Assembly: GCA_964463355.1 (NCBI GenBank)
Contig: CAYXBP010000008.1
Coordinates: forward strand, 17,586-81,585
DNA length: 64,000 nt
Direction of reading: 5' to 3'
Origin: Firm-04 sp964463355
Lineage (GTDB): Bacteria; Bacillota; Clostridia; Oscillospirales; Ruminococcaceae
In this document: positions 34,507-42,611 of the stretch, piece by piece
Numbering within the stretch: position 1 is the stretch's first letter
Layout: each line of letters starts with the position of its first letter
The notes under the pieces: generated by a model
The model's input: only the letters and a program-made list of their open reading frames with translations
What the model was told of the DNA's origin: nothing
The model's database searches: none
Made by a program: the position numbers and the translations under genes

Positions 34507-35457
34507 ATGGAGGATATGAAGGATATTCAGTGGTTTCCAGGACATATGGCGAAAACACGGCGCATGATACAGAAAAGTCTGCCGCTGGTGGATGCCGTGG
34601 CTGAATTGCTGGATGCCAGACTGCCGCGGAGTAGCCGAAACCCTGAATTTGACCGTCTGACACGCCGTAAGCCAAGGCTTGTCATACTGAATAAAGCCGA
34701 TATGGCAGACCCCGTATTGACACAGCAGTGGGTTGAGTACTATCAAAAGCGTGGTGCCGCAGTCATTACTGCGGATTCGAAATCGGGTAAAGGCGTGAAA
34801 AGCTTCGCACCTGCGCTACGCCGCCTGTTAGCACCACAGATTGCAAAATATGAGGCGAAAGGCATGAAGGGCAGACCCATCCGCGTGATGATTTTGGGCA
34901 TTCCCAATGTGGGAAAATCATCGTTGATCAACCGTCTGGCGGGCGGGAAGCGTGCCAAAGCCGAAGATAGAGCAGGCGTGACAAGAGTGCAGCAATGGAT
35001 CAAGATTGATGGCGGCGTGGAATTGCTGGATACACCTGGCGTGCTTTGGCCGAAGCTGGAGGATCAGGAGGTCGCTTGCCGCCTGGCGTTTACTGGTGCC
35101 GTCCGCGATGAGATTCTGGATACTGAAGCACTAGCGGCACGGTTGTTGGTGTTCTTGCATCAGCAATACCCCAAAGCGTTGGAGGAACGCTATCGCATTG
35201 CACCCGATGTTATCTACGAAACAGGATTCGATTTGTTGGAACAAATGGCTAAGAATCGGGGGATGCTGCTTTCGGGTGGGGTGCCTAACACGGAACGTGC
35301 AGCCATTGCGTTGATTGACGAATTTCGTGGTGTAAAGCTTGGGCGCATCACACTGGAACGCCCTGAAGATCAGTTGCAAAAGGCAATGGTAAAATCGCAG
35401 CAGAATGGAGCAGAGCATGGCAAAAAAGCTTCTGACAGTGCAGACGGTACTGTTTGA
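34507..35457 (+). CDS. rbgA: Ribosome biogenesis GTPase RbgA/YlqF
   Basis: 316 residues. Circularly permuted GTPase: NKAD (G4) first, then GIPNVGKSS (G1), then DTPG (G3). IQWFPGHMAKTRR at the N-terminus is diagnostic. Needed for late 50S assembly. C-terminal ANTAR-like region present. Starts at ATG with GGAG five nt upstream. Overlaps rnhB. Confidence 0.96.
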   Translation: MEDMKDIQWFPGHMAKTRRMIQKSLPLVDAVAELLDARLPRSSRNPEFDRLTRRKPRLVILNKADMADPVLTQQWVEYYQKRGAAVITADSKSGKGVKSFAPALRRLLAPQIAKYEAKGMKGRPIRVMILGIPNVGKSSLINRLAGGKRAKAEDRAGVTRVQQWIKIDGGVELLDTPGVLWPKLEDQEVACRLAFTGAVRDEILDTEALAARLLVFLHQQYPKALEERYRIAPDVIYETGFDLLEQMAKNRGMLLSGGVPNTERAAIALIDEFRGVKLGRITLERPEDQLQKAMVKSQQNGAEHGKKASDSADGTV

Positions 35458-36046
35458 ATTCGATGATGACGTACGCACCCATGTGCCTATGTTCTGCGGT
35501 GTGGATGAGGCAGGCAGAGGCCCTCTGGCGGGGGATGTGTATGCGGCAGCTGTAATCTTGCAGCCCGATGCGCGCATTGCAGGGCTTAACGACAGCAAAA
35601 AAATTCCCGAGGCGCGCCGCGAGGATATGGTTGCCGAGATCAAAGAAAAATCTTTGGCGTGGTCTATCGCGTTTGCAACGGTGGAGGAGATTGAGCGGCT
35701 GAATATTTTACAGGCGACTATGCTTGCCATGCGTCGCGCGGTGGAAGGGCTTGCAGTGACACCGCAGCTGGCTTTGATTGACGGAAATCAAGCACCGCAT
35801 TTGCAGATTCCTACGCAGACTGTCATTGGCGGAGACGCGAAATCCGCAAGCATCGCAGCAGCTTCCGTGCTGGCAAAAACCGCTAGAGATGCAACCTTGC
35901 GGGAATTGGATACACTGTACCCCATGTATGGCTTTGCAAAGCACAAGGGCTATGGCACCAAGGCGCATTATGATGCCATCCGACAATATGGCGTGTGCCC
36001 TGCCCACCGTCATTCTTTTTTGAAGAAATTCTATGGCAGTGAATAA
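35417..36046 (+). CDS. rnhB: Ribonuclease HII
   Basis: 209 residues. Cleaves RNA of RNA-DNA hybrids and single ribonucleotides in DNA. Catalytic residues: Asp and Glu of DEAGRGPLAG, Asp of LIDGN, and Asp of AKTARD. KHKGYGTKAH near the C-terminus is typical. The start was set at the ATG after GGAGCAGAGC, overlapping rbgA by 41 nt; another in-frame ATG lies 12 nt upstream. Confidence 0.96.
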   Translation: MAKKLLTVQTVLFEFDDDVRTHVPMFCGVDEAGRGPLAGDVYAAAVILQPDARIAGLNDSKKIPEARREDMVAEIKEKSLAWSIAFATVEEIERLNILQATMLAMRRAVEGLAVTPQLALIDGNQAPHLQIPTQTVIGGDAKSASIAAASVLAKTARDATLRELDTLYPMYGFAKHKGYGTKAHYDAIRQYGVCPAHRHSFLKKFYGSE

Positions 36047-36398
36047 TAAACGCGCGATTGGCAATATCGGCGAGGACGCTGTCTGCCGTTTTTTGGAGCA
36101 AAGAGGCGCAGAGATTCTATGCCGTAACTTTACAATTCGCGGTGGAGAAATTGATATCATCGCGCAGCATGGTGATATGCTGCTGTTTGTAGAGGTCAAA
36201 ACGCGTCAGCCCAATGCGCTGCAATCGGGGGCGGCGGCGGTAGATCAGCGAAAGCAGCAGTTTATGATACGCACGGCAGAGCAATATCTGCTGTCGCTGA
36301 CGCAGCCACCTGCACAAACAAGATTTGATGTCGCAGAAGTGGAATACACAGGGCATACCGTGCGTCGGATACGGTATATTCCGGGGGCGTTTTATTGA
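36033..36398 (+). CDS. yraN: YraN family (UPF0102) nuclease-like protein
   Basis: 121 residues. RAIGNIGEDAVCRFLEQRG, RGGEIDIIAQ and FVEVKTR form the PD-(D/E)XK-like core (the Asp and ExK). Predicted Holliday-junction-resolvase-related fold with unknown role; the position after rnhB is conserved. Overlaps rnhB by 14 nt. Confidence 0.93.
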   Translation: MAVNNKRAIGNIGEDAVCRFLEQRGAEILCRNFTIRGGEIDIIAQHGDMLLFVEVKTRQPNALQSGAAAVDQRKQQFMIRTAEQYLLSLTQPPAQTRFDVAEVEYTGHTVRRIRYIPGAFY

Positions 36399-36484
36399 CC
36401 AGCTGCCTTATCCCAAGGGAATGTGACAACCACAGCTATGATTTATAAAAAACGAAGTGAACGCTTCGATAGGAGGAAAATACC

Positions 36485-37981
36485 ATGTTGTACCACAGCA
36501 CAAGAAACCGTGCGCTTTCTGTGACCAGCGCAGAGGCCATTGCTCAGGGCATTGCCGCCGATGGCGGTCTGTTTGTACCAGAATCGATTCCGGAACTTTC
36601 GCCCGCCGATTTTGAGTCCCTTAAGGGTCTTTCTTACGCAGAACGCGCGGCACGGATATTCCATCTGTATCTCACAGATTTTACATTGGATGAGTTGCGT
36701 GAATGTACCACCGCTGCCTATGCAAGCGGCAATTTTGAAACCGAAAATGTGCAGGAGATCACTACATTGGCTGACGGCACCATGCTGTTGGAGCTGTGGC
36801 ACGGCCCCACCTGCGCGTTTAAGGACATGGCGTTACAGATCCTGCCGCATTTTCTTACTCGTTCTGCGAAAAAAAGTGGCGTAGATCGCGAAATTGTCAT
36901 TCTTACGGCAACCTCTGGCGATACGGGCAAGGCAGCTTTGGCAGGCTTTAAAGATGTGCCTGGCACACGGATTCTGGTGTTTTATCCAGAAGATGGTGTC
37001 AGCTCCATGCAAAAGCGGCAGATGCAGACACAAGAGGGCGAAAATGTCGGAGTATGTGCAGTTAAGGGCAATTTTGATGACTGTCAGAACGGTGTGAAGG
37101 CAATTTTTACCGACCCAGATATGCAGGCAGCCCTTGCCGCAAACGGTATGCAATTCTCCAGTGCGAACAGCATCAACTGGGGTAGATTGGCACCGCAGAT
37201 TGTGTATTATGTTTCCGCATATGTTACAATGTTGGAAAAAGGCATTCTCAAGCCTGGTGAGCGTTTCTCGCTGACTGTGCCCACAGGTAATTTCGGCAAT
37301 ATTCTGGCTGCGTGGTATGCAAAGCAGATGGGCGTTCCCATGCAGCACTTGGTTTGCGCTTCCAACATTAACTGTGTACTCAGCGATTTTATTCAAACAG
37401 GCACTTACAATCGCAATCGTGCCTTCCATGCAACCGTATCCCCCTCTATGGATATTCTCATTTCCAGCAATCTGGAGCGTTTGCTGTACCATATGACCCA
37501 CGAGGACGATGCTCAGATCCGTGAGTGGTTTGGCGCATTGAAGTCGGAAGGCAGCTATACCATTCCAGCGGAACTGCGTAACCGTATTCAGGCAGAGTTT
37601 TCTGGCAGCTTCTGGGACGATGCCCAGACCAAGGATATGATCGGCAAGGTGTTTGGCGAAAATGGTTACCTCAGTGATACCCACACGGCTGTTGGCATTT
37701 GTGCTGCAAGAGAGTATCAGGCAACAGCCACTGAAAAGCTGCCCATGTTGGTGGCATCCACCGCTAACCCTTATAAGTTTGGTAATGCTGTGCTTGAGGC
37801 GATTGACGCTGTTCCTGCTGATGCAGACGAGTACGCAGTACTGGATTTGTTGCAGACGAAATCTGGGATGAGCATCCCGAAGGCGTTGGCAGCGTTGAAA
37901 ACCAAACCCGTACGTTTTGCTGATTCCGTTGCGCAGGATGCAATGGCAGACTATGTGAAGGCAAAGTTGGGGATCGCGTGA
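36485..37981 (+). CDS. thrC: Threonine synthase
   Basis: 498 residues. Converts O-phosphohomoserine to threonine with PLP. N-terminal YHSTRN, PLP Lys in CAFKDMALQ, ATSGDTGKAAL phosphate loop, and LTVPTGNFGNILAAWYA. AGGAGG precedes the ATG. A CGAAG/CTTCG hairpin sits just before the ribosome site. No T-box or other threonine attenuator is visible in the 86-bp gap. The next gene starts by GTGA overlap. Confidence 0.95.
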   Translation: MLYHSTRNRALSVTSAEAIAQGIAADGGLFVPESIPELSPADFESLKGLSYAERAARIFHLYLTDFTLDELRECTTAAYASGNFETENVQEITTLADGTMLLELWHGPTCAFKDMALQILPHFLTRSAKKSGVDREIVILTATSGDTGKAALAGFKDVPGTRILVFYPEDGVSSMQKRQMQTQEGENVGVCAVKGNFDDCQNGVKAIFTDPDMQAALAANGMQFSSANSINWGRLAPQIVYYVSAYVTMLEKGILKPGERFSLTVPTGNFGNILAAWYAKQMGVPMQHLVCASNINCVLSDFIQTGTYNRNRAFHATVSPSMDILISSNLERLLYHMTHEDDAQIREWFGALKSEGSYTIPAELRNRIQAEFSGSFWDDAQTKDMIGKVFGENGYLSDTHTAVGICAAREYQATATEKLPMLVASTANPYKFGNAVLEAIDAVPADADEYAVLDLLQTKSGMSIPKALAALKTKPVRFADSVAQDAMADYVKAKLGIA

Positions 37982-38667
37982 GCCTGTTTGTGATTGGTGA
38001 TTTGCATTTGTCATTCGGCACCAATAAACCGATGGAAATCTTCGGCGGTTGGGAAAATCACCATGTGCTGCTGCAAAAGGCGTGGCTGGAAAGCATCGGC
38101 CCAGAAGATACCGTTGTGTTGGCAGGGGATATCTCGTGGGGAATGACCTTGGAGGAAGCACTGCCCGACTTCCAGTGGATCCATGAGTTGCCAGGGCGTA
38201 AGATTATCTTAAAAGGCAACCACGATTACTGGTGGACAACCGTGACCAAAATGAATCACTTTTTTGCCGAAAATGGGTTGAACAGCCTGCATTTGCTGCA
38301 TAATAATTACTACGCTTACGAAGCATATGGCATTTGTGGCACAAGAGGTTGGGTGAATATGGAATATGACGAACCCGCCAATGCAAAGGTCAATGCGCGT
38401 GAGGCGCGGCGGCTGGAGGTTTCCGTGGCATCTGCTGAGGCGGCTGGGCTGAAGCCTATCGCATTTTTGCATTATCCACCAGTGTATGGGTCAAGCTGCA
38501 ACTATGAGATTCTTGATGTGCTGTGGAGACACCATGTCACCGATTGCTATTATGGTCATGTACATGGCAGCGGTCATCGTCATGCCATTAACGGCATAAG
38601 AGAGGATGTTTGCTACCATTTAATTTCAGGTGATTTTTTACAGTTTTCGCCTCAAATTGTTCTTTAA
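37978..38667 (+). CDS. Calcineurin-like metallophosphoesterase
   Basis: 229 residues. Metal ligands in order: GDLHLS, GDISWGM, GNHDYWW, and later HYPPVY and GHVHG. These make the full dinuclear site. Substrate unknown; related clostridial proteins are annotated as generic phosphohydrolases. GTG start overlapping the thrC stop. Confidence 0.88.
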   Translation: MSLFVIGDLHLSFGTNKPMEIFGGWENHHVLLQKAWLESIGPEDTVVLAGDISWGMTLEEALPDFQWIHELPGRKIILKGNHDYWWTTVTKMNHFFAENGLNSLHLLHNNYYAYEAYGICGTRGWVNMEYDEPANAKVNAREARRLEVSVASAEAAGLKPIAFLHYPPVYGSSCNYEILDVLWRHHVTDCYYGHVHGSGHRHAINGIREDVCYHLISGDFLQFSPQIVL

Positions 38668-38699
38668 TTTGTGAGAATCCATGAAGTGTGTAAAAATAC

Positions 38700-38728
38700 T
38701 GGAAAAATCATGGAAATCATGCTATAAT
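38700..38728 (+). promoter_or_regulatory. Extended -10 promoter of tig
   Basis: TATAAT preceded by TGC; the -35 (TGGAAA) is poor, so it relies on the extended -10. Confidence 0.55.
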
Positions 38729-38812
38729 AACAGGGTATCTGTGCCCAAAAGGGCCGCGCACTTTCGTGACGGCTCAGTACATTCGTTGAAAATGCATTTT
38801 GGAGGAATTGTC

Positions 38813-40165
38813 ATGCGTATCGTTTCCGATGTAAAAACCGATATCAATATGAGAGAAGTTACTTTCGAGATTTCCGCTGAGACTCTGGAGGGCGCTTGTG
38901 AGCGCGTGTACCAGCGTAAGAAGAAGGACATCCTGATTAAGGGCTTCCGTAAGGGTAAAGCACCCCGTAAAATGGTCGAGAAGTTCTACGGCGAAGAAGT
39001 GTTCTTTGAGGATGCAGTGAATATGCTGCTGCCTGCCGAGTTGGATCAGATGATGACCGAGCTGAATCTGACTTTGGTCGACCGTCCCGCTATCGAGCTG
39101 GTTTCCTGCACCAAGGCTGAGGGTGCTGTCTGCAAGGCAACTTGCATCACTAAGCCTGAGGTAACGATTAGCGCGTACAAGGGTATTCATGCACCCATGA
39201 CCGTGCATGAAGTGACCGATGCAGATATCGACCAGCAGATTGAGGTCTTCCGTCAGCGTCAGGCGCGTATCGTTGAGGTCACTGACCGCGCTGCGGAGAA
39301 CGGCGATGAGGTGAAAATCAACTTCGAGGGCTTCATTGACGATGTTGCGTTTGAAGGCGGCAAGGGGGAAGAGTATCCTCTGCGTCTGGGCAGCGGTCAG
39401 TTCATTCCTGGCTTTGAGGAGCAGATCGTTGGTCACAACATCGGCGACCAGTTCGATATCACTGTAACCTTCCCCGAAAGTTACGGCGATGAGCGTTACG
39501 CAGGCAAAGAAGCAGTGTTCAAGATTGAGCTGCTGGCAATTTCTATGCAGGAGTTGCCCGATGCAGATGATGAGCTGGCAAAGGATGTTTCCGATTTTGA
39601 TACCATGGAGGCACTCCGCGCAGATATCCGCGAGAAGATGACAGAGAACGCCCAGAAGCAGGCAGAAAACCAGTTTGAGAACGCCGTGTTTGATACCTTG
39701 ATCGCGGCTACCGATGCCGCTGTACCTGCTGTGATGTACGAGCGTCGTATCAGTCAGATGGTGCGTGACTTTGAGCAGAATCTGCGCAGACAGTACAATG
39801 ACATGACTCTTGAGGATTATCTCTCCTACACTGGCATGACCGAACAGCAGATGAGAGATACCTACGAGGATCAGGCACGGAAGGAAGTGCTGCTGCGTTT
39901 GGCACTGGAAAAAATTGCTGATTTGGAAGGCATTGAGGTTTCCGATGAGGAACTGGAGGATAATCTTCAGGACTTTGCAGCAAAAGTTGGGGTTTCCGTG
40001 GAAGTTGTTAAGGCGCAGATTCCCATGGCAGATTTCAAGTTGGATATGCGCGTGACCAAGGCCGTGGAGTTAGTGAAATCTAACGCTGTTGTTGACAATG
40101 ATATGGCACCTGCTGCTGAGGAAACTCCCGCTGAGGAAGTTGCTGAGGAGACAGATGCCCAGTAA
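38813..40165 (+). CDS. tig: Trigger factor
   Basis: 450 residues. Ribosome-bound chaperone and prolyl isomerase. N-terminal ribosome-binding signature GFRKGKAPRKMVEKFYG (about residues 42-58), FKBP-type PPIase (about 150-240, with GDEVKINFEGF), C-terminal chaperone arms, and an Ala/Glu-rich acidic tail. GGAGGAATTGTC precedes the ATG; an in-frame upstream extension overlaps the promoter and is rejected. Leads the conserved tig-clpP-clpX order. Confidence 0.96.
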   Translation: MRIVSDVKTDINMREVTFEISAETLEGACERVYQRKKKDILIKGFRKGKAPRKMVEKFYGEEVFFEDAVNMLLPAELDQMMTELNLTLVDRPAIELVSCTKAEGAVCKATCITKPEVTISAYKGIHAPMTVHEVTDADIDQQIEVFRQRQARIVEVTDRAAENGDEVKINFEGFIDDVAFEGGKGEEYPLRLGSGQFIPGFEEQIVGHNIGDQFDITVTFPESYGDERYAGKEAVFKIELLAISMQELPDADDELAKDVSDFDTMEALRADIREKMTENAQKQAENQFENAVFDTLIAATDAAVPAVMYERRISQMVRDFEQNLRRQYNDMTLEDYLSYTGMTEQQMRDTYEDQARKEVLLRLALEKIADLEGIEVSDEELEDNLQDFAAKVGVSVEVVKAQIPMADFKLDMRVTKAVELVKSNAVVDNDMAPAAEETPAEEVAEETDAQ

Positions 40166-40188
40166 GCTGAAATCTGTATATCACACAT

Positions 40189-40216
40189 TGAGCGACGCTG
40201 TTTACGGTGTCGCTCA
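40189..40216 (+). other. Hairpin between tig and clpP
   Basis: TGAGCGAC / GTCGCTCA stem extended by two inner pairs. No T-run, so it is more likely an mRNA stability or processing element than a full terminator. Confidence 0.4.
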
Positions 40217-40240
40217 TCTTGAATGAAAGGAAGAGCGAGA

Positions 40241-40831
40241 ATGAGCCTTGTCCCAACCGTCATTGAACAAACAGGCCGTGGCGAGCGTGCCTATGATATT
40301 TTCTCACGCCTGCTTAACGACCGCATCATTATGCTTTCGGAGGATGTCAACGATACAACCGCAAGCCTTGTGGTTGCACAGTTGCTGTTTCTGGAGAGTC
40401 AGGATTCTGAAAAGGATATCTCTCTGTATATCAACAGCCCTGGCGGTTCTGTGACCGCAGGCATGGCAATTTACGATACCATGCAGTATATCAAGTGCGA
40501 TGTTTCTACCATCTGCATCGGTCTGGCGGCATCTATGGGCGCATTTTTGCTGGCGGCGGGTGCAAAGGGCAAACGTATGGCACTGCCCAACAGCGAAATC
40601 ATGATCCATCAGCCGCTGATCATGGGCGGCGGACTTTCCGGTCAGGCAACCGATATCAAGATCCGAACAGATAATTTGCTGCGTACCAAGGAAAAGCTGA
40701 ATCATATGCTTGCTGAGAATACCGGCAAGCCCCTGGAGGAGATTCAGCGCGACGTGGAGCGCGACTACTTTATGACCGCCGCAGAAGCACAGGCTTACGG
40801 TCTGATTGACAAGGTCGTTACCAAGCGTTAA
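40241..40831 (+). CDS. clpP: ATP-dependent Clp protease proteolytic subunit
   Basis: 196 residues, normal length. Catalytic triad: Ser in GLAASMGA, His in MIHQPL, Asp in ERDYFM. YINSPGGSVTAGMAIYD forms the substrate groove. Works with ClpX (next gene) and presumably the ClpC at the left edge. Start at ATG behind GAAAGGAAGAG. Confidence 0.97.
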   Translation: MSLVPTVIEQTGRGERAYDIFSRLLNDRIIMLSEDVNDTTASLVVAQLLFLESQDSEKDISLYINSPGGSVTAGMAIYDTMQYIKCDVSTICIGLAASMGAFLLAAGAKGKRMALPNSEIMIHQPLIMGGGLSGQATDIKIRTDNLLRTKEKLNHMLAENTGKPLEEIQRDVERDYFMTAAEAQAYGLIDKVVTKR

Positions 40832-40870
40832 GTGGCTTTTGCGCCCCTCTACACGAAAGGAAGACAATCC

Positions 40871-42247
40871 ATGCCCAATTCCAACCAGACATTTCGCAAA
40901 TGCAACTTCTGCGGAAAAGGCGAAAATCAAGTGATGAGCCTGTTTACCGCCGGAGCGTCCAATATCTGCGATGAGTGCGTGTGCTATTGCTATGAGATGA
41001 TTTATGGCAGTGGTGCTGAAGCACCTCGTAAGCAGAGCCGCCGTAGCCCAGAGAAAACAAAAGCCGAGGTGCAGCTGCTGAAACCAGCCGAGATCAAAAA
41101 AGTGCTGGATGAGTATGTTGTCGGGCAGGAATCGGCAAAGATCGCACTGTCTGTTTCGGTTTATAATCACTATAAGCGCATTTTAAGCCACGATGATGGC
41201 GACGATGTGGAACTGCAAAAGAGTAATGTGCTGCTGATCGGGCCCACGGGCGTGGGCAAAACCTATTTGGCACAGACCCTTGCAAAGATTCTGGATGTAC
41301 CATTTGCAATCGCTGATGCAACAACTGTCACCGAGGCAGGCTATGTGGGCGATGATGTCGAGAATGTACTGCTGCGCCTGATTCAGGCGGCAAACTTTGA
41401 TGTCAAGGCAGCCGAGCGCGGTATCATCTACATTGACGAGATTGATAAAATCGCAAGGAAATCCGAGAATACTTCCCTGACCCGAGATGTCAGCGGAGAA
41501 GGCGTGCAGCAATCACTGCTGAAGATTATCGAAGGCACGGTATCCAATGTACCTCCGCAAGGTGGCAGAAAACACCCCAATCAAGAGTTCATCCAGATTA
41601 ACACAAAGAACATTCTGTTTATTTGCGGCGGCGCGTTTGATGGCCTGGAGCGGCATATCATCAAGCGCACGCAGTCCTCTGGGCTGGGATTTGGTGCGCA
41701 GATCGTTTCTAAAACGGAACAGCATACCAATATCTTCCGCAAAGCCATTCCGCAGGATCTGGTCAAATTTGGCATGGTGCCAGAACTGGTCGGCAGATTG
41801 CCTATCATTACCGCACTGGATGAGATGGATGAAGAATCGCTGACGCGTATTTTGACCGAGCCGAAAAATGCATTGCTGAAACAGTATACCAAGCTGTTCC
41901 ACTACGATGACATCGAACTGGAAGTCGAGCCAGATGCGCTCACTGAGATCGCCAAACGCGCCATTGAGCAAAAAACAGGTGCCCGCGGTCTGCGCGCCAT
42001 TTTGGAAGGAATTCTTATGCAGACCATGTTTGATGCACCCTCTACAGGTAATGTGGCTAAGGTGATCGTTACCGCCCAGTGCGTGCGCGACCGCACGGCA
42101 CCGCTGTTGGTGCAGCGACCTGAAATGCCCGAATCAGAGGAAACAGCCTCTGTAGAAGTTGAAACGGAACAGGAGGTATCCGCACCAGAGGAAACGACTC
42201 CTACGGAAGTGGAAGCGGAGCCTGAAACAACACAGGGCGATTTGTGA
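40871..42247 (+). CDS. clpX: ClpX unfoldase
   Basis: 458 residues. N-terminal zinc domain with CNFCGK and CDECV; AAA+ core with GPTGVGKT Walker A, IIYIDEIDKIA Walker B, pore loop GYVGDDVE, and SGLGFGA containing the LGF ClpP-docking tripeptide. The C-terminus has an extra ~45-residue Glu/Thr-rich acidic tail beyond usual ClpX length, function unknown. lon, often next, is absent. Confidence 0.97.
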   Translation: MPNSNQTFRKCNFCGKGENQVMSLFTAGASNICDECVCYCYEMIYGSGAEAPRKQSRRSPEKTKAEVQLLKPAEIKKVLDEYVVGQESAKIALSVSVYNHYKRILSHDDGDDVELQKSNVLLIGPTGVGKTYLAQTLAKILDVPFAIADATTVTEAGYVGDDVENVLLRLIQAANFDVKAAERGIIYIDEIDKIARKSENTSLTRDVSGEGVQQSLLKIIEGTVSNVPPQGGRKHPNQEFIQINTKNILFICGGAFDGLERHIIKRTQSSGLGFGAQIVSKTEQHTNIFRKAIPQDLVKFGMVPELVGRLPIITALDEMDEESLTRILTEPKNALLKQYTKLFHYDDIELEVEPDALTEIAKRAIEQKTGARGLRAILEGILMQTMFDAPSTGNVAKVIVTAQCVRDRTAPLLVQRPEMPESEETASVEVETEQEVSAPEETTPTEVEAEPETTQGDL

Positions 42248-42367
42248 CACAGTATACAGTATGTTGACAATCCCCTGCCGATGCATAGGGTTGCTTAGCT
42301 TGCCAAAAAAGTATGATACAAGTGCAAGCCTTTTTTCAAAGGTTTGTAGGGTAAAGGAACAGCATTT

Positions 42368-42412
42368 CGAGGGGAAAACGAACAAAGTCGTTTTCCCCTC
42401 GTTGTATTTTAT
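42368..42412 (+). terminator. Terminator after clpX
   Basis: 14-bp perfect stem CGAGGGGAAAACGA / TCGTTTTCCCCTCG with TTGTATTTT tail. The rest of 42248-42526 shows no coding feature. Confidence 0.85.
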
Positions 42413-42526
42413 ATTCCTCGAAAAAAGCTGCGCGCGGCTCAAACAGGCTTGTGACGAGAAAAATGGCACTCTCACAATGCTGATTTGTTATGTGACGATT
42501 TGACAGTTTCTGCACCCAATTGCGCA

Positions 42527-42555
42527 TTGACTTTACACGCAAAACGCGATACAAT
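42527..42555 (+). promoter_or_regulatory. Sigma-A promoter of the pectate lyase gene
   Basis: TTGACT, 17-bp spacer, TACAAT. Confidence 0.8.
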
Positions 42556-42611
42556 AAAGGTGCAACATCGCAAAAGCGAGTGCAGTAAGCCATTTTTGGA
42601 GGGATCTTTTT

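Noticed and set aside
36399..36484. T-box or threonine attenuator before thrC
   Set aside because: The gap is only 86 bp and lacks the T-box sequence and a terminator.
36833..38161. Minus-strand 442-codon frame opposite thrC
   Set aside because: Antisense shadow of thrC and the phosphoesterase.
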